From positions 124,001 through 188,000 of the forward strand of contig NZ_JAAVJI010000005.1 in the NCBI RefSeq assembly GCF_012033695.1: a stretch of DNA of 64,000 bases, read 5' to 3'. Both the position numbers and the translations under genes were made by a program. Under the pieces are notes generated by a model. The model saw only the letters and a program-made list of their open reading frames with translations, ran no database searches and was not told the DNA's origin. The first letter of the stretch is position 1. The number at the start of each line of letters is the position of its first letter. Positions 62,275-64,000 of this stretch are shown here, piece by piece. The stretch comes from Pseudomonas quercus (GTDB taxonomy: Bacteria; Pseudomonadota; Gammaproteobacteria; Pseudomonadales; Pseudomonadaceae).

Positions 62275-64000
62275 CTAGTCCTCATCGTCGAATACATTCG
62301 TCCGCCCAGGGTAGTAGTCAACTGTCAGTGATTCAGTCACCTCTACCACAGCCATGGTGTGCCTAAACCGCGAGGAGCGATCGCCGAATCCAGGCTCAAA
62401 CTGACGAAGTACTATCAAGATGAGCAAGTGCGCGCTGTTCGCGGTTAGGTACTTTTGGACCAAGTCCGACCGGCAACGTAGTTGAGTACCGCTGGACCGG
62501 TTTTCTTCGTAACGGTCGGCTTGCTGGCTCCAAGTTTCAGAATGCACAACGACAGCACCAGACGGATCAACCCACCGACGTCCGAGGGCGTCTGCCATCG
62601 CGATGTGCGCGAAAGCATTTACATGGCTGGCAAGTCTCAACCGCAAAGCCGCCTGGGCTACGCCCAATGAATCGGATGCATCTAGCCCCTCATCGAGCTC
62701 AGCATCGACGACCCAAGGCATGAAGGGCAGATGCGATTGCGCAGCCTCAGAATCCGCATCCTCATACTCGTCCAGCCGAGGAATATAGGCTTGGAACGGC
62801 GCTTGGCGGGCGAGATCAGATGCGACCAGAGTGCTTTCCTTGGCCGAGACCAAAGCAGATCGGATGTGAACGTCGACTCCGTCGATAGACTTCCACTCGC
62901 CATCAACCACTAACCAATCGCCCATCTCGCCGCTGATCCCCATTAGAGATTTCAGCGTGCTCGGCGCTCCAGTTAGGCCAACTGTACCCTCGTTAACTTC
63001 CCGCAGATTGATGCGGGTGGCCAGAGGTCTCCGATCCGTGACGTCTGCCGACCAAAGCCCATCTTTACGAGTCAACATTCGCCGATTCAACCACTCCTCC
63101 CACGGGTCACCCTCGTCATAGGGGCCCTGAACCACTGGGAGTTTGGAGAGAAACTCACCGGCTACCGCATGTAAGGCATGCCAACACAACTGCTCACCAT
63201 AGGTATGATAATCAGGGGAGAAACCGCGATGACCTCCACGGCGGTACACAGCGCGCCGGCCCTGATCCGACATATGAGTGATTTCGGAATCATGCTGTCT
63301 TACCCATTGGTTTATTGCATCCCCAGTGGACCAATATGCTTGGCCGAAGACCTCACCTAGCTGGCTGACTTCATACTTTCCAAAGTCATAATCAAGATGT
63401 AATGACTTCAATGGCTTCGACATGCCCTCGGGCCTACCTTTGTAAAACGAGCCACCAAGATGCTTGCTCGACTTAGCCATTGGATAGGTCGAGTGATTCA
63501 CACGTTCAAGCTCGGTTACTACCTCTTGCTCCAACGTGAGGTGACCACCGCGGCTGCACGTGAGCAGTGCTTGCGCCGAGAAATGCTTGAAAAGCACATG
63601 AGGGTTTGTTACATCCAGGGCAATTCGCTTGATAAGGGTCTGGTGTTTACAGACCGCTGCTGGCTTATCAACGGCAATTCGCGCCAATGCGATCAGAAGC
63701 CAAAGCTTCGCATGAAGATGAAAGAACGGCATTTCCGCAGCTTGAAAACACCCCGCATCGGTCGCGTCAATCTTCATCACAACCTTGTCCAAAATATCTG
63801 CCCGGCCAAGTCGTACAGCAACCCTGAGGCTATGCGCGGCCATCCAACGTCTCTCAGCCTGAGGCGCACCAAGGGCGAACCAGAAAAGACCGGCAGCCGC
63901 CTCCGCTTCATCACCGGGCGGGTAGAGATTGGATTGCCACGGGCCGTCCACTACCGAAGACGCCAACTTGGCTGCTCCAGCGTTTAATAATCGATGGATG
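62275..64000 (-). CDS. C-terminal part of a large uncharacterised protein
   Basis: An open frame enters at the right edge and runs 574 codons to a TAG at 62275-62277; no stop occurs between 62278 and the window edge and no credible start, so this is a 3' partial gene. The visible N-terminal third is alpha-helical with HEAT/ARM-like spacing (AQAERRWMAAHSLRVAVRLG, LHAKLWLLIALARIAVDKPA). The rest is rich in Trp, Tyr and Asp, e.g. YGEQLCWHALHAVAGEFLSK, GDPWEEWLNRRMLTRKDGLW, WLVVDGEWKSIDGVDVHIRS. No catalytic motif recognised. I have an impression of similarity to C-terminal regions of large NTPase-type proteins, unconfirmed. Confidence 0.75.
   Translation of the reverse strand, partial: IHRLLNAGAAKLASSVVDGPWQSNLYPPGDEAEAAAGLFWFALGAPQAERRWMAAHSLRVAVRLGRADILDKVVMKIDATDAGCFQAAEMPFFHLHAKLWLLIALARIAVDKPAAVCKHQTLIKRIALDVTNPHVLFKHFSAQALLTCSRGGHLTLEQEVVTELERVNHSTYPMAKSSKHLGGSFYKGRPEGMSKPLKSLHLDYDFGKYEVSQLGEVFGQAYWSTGDAINQWVRQHDSEITHMSDQGRRAVYRRGGHRGFSPDYHTYGEQLCWHALHAVAGEFLSKLPVVQGPYDEGDPWEEWLNRRMLTRKDGLWSADVTDRRPLATRINLREVNEGTVGLTGAPSTLKSLMGISGEMGDWLVVDGEWKSIDGVDVHIRSALVSAKESTLVASDLARQAPFQAYIPRLDEYEDADSEAAQSHLPFMPWVVDAELDEGLDASDSLGVAQAALRLRLASHVNAFAHIAMADALGRRWVDPSGAVVVHSETWSQQADRYEENRSSGTQLRCRSDLVQKYLTANSAHLLILIVLRQFEPGFGDRSSRFRHTMAVVEVTESLTVDYYPGRTNVFDDED

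Overview
The window is GC-rich, densely coded chromosomal DNA from a Pseudomonas of the P. putida group. The evidence is a series of recognisable Pseudomonas gene neighbourhoods: roxSR next to dppA-opdP-dppA-dppBCDF; piuC with its TonB receptor and PepSY reductase; fruBKA with divergent fruR-tatD; and ampE-ampD-DUF1631-nadC. REP elements of the putida type are also present. No rRNA, intact tRNA or CRISPR array was found.

Layout. 1-2.6 kb: glucarate/galactarate-type catabolism (kdgD), an AEC-family carrier cut by the window edge, and a FadR-type GntR regulator. 2.6-4.4 kb: SbmA/YddA-type ABC exporter. 4.4-6.3 kb: RoxS-RoxR redox two-component system. 6.5-16.4 kb: a SIMPL protein, then a dipeptide uptake cluster with two binding proteins flanking an OprD-family porin, two permeases and two ATPases. 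16.5-19.5 kb: MBL-fold hydrolase, an IS66-type remnant, a 24-residue membrane peptide, a membrane protein and an EthD protein. 19.5-22 kb: prfC and a HigB/HigA-like toxin-antitoxin pair. 22.3-25.8 kb: OpuC-type quaternary-amine/osmoprotectant ABC transporter. 26-27.3 kb: ornithine decarboxylase with a structured leader. 27.4-34.3 kb: iron-uptake block. 34.3-36.7 kb: PhoD phosphatase and a tandem REP/BIME array. 36.7-44.4 kb: fructose PTS operon, its regulator and TatD. 44.4-52.5 kb: ampE-ampD, DUF1631, nadC, a cupin regulator, an EAL phosphodiesterase and a chemoreceptor.

52.5-64 kb is more accessory: a DmeR-DmeF metal efflux pair, a DUF4160/DUF2442 pair, a nucleotide-kinase-like protein, an EamA transporter, a VOC protein, a thioredoxin-reductase-like flavoprotein divergent from a single-cysteine Rrf2 regulator across a near-perfect palindrome, a serine hydrolase, a stand-alone RTX/R-module protein, and the C-terminal part of a large unrecognised protein that runs off the right edge. 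Its left flank carries a tRNA-3'-end-like 20-mer and a leftward terminator, so this may be the edge of an integrated element.

Functional links: dppBCDF, the two binding proteins and the porin form one peptide-import route. PiuC, the TonB receptor and the PepSY-flavoreductase form one iron-siderophore route, with reductive release as the likely last step. FruR very probably controls fruBKA from a FruR/Cra-type box between the divergent genes. The most promising novelties are the speC leader with two mutually exclusive pairings around the Shine-Dalgarno sequence, the Rrf2/flavoprotein switch, the REP array at a possible synteny break, and the edge-truncated large protein.
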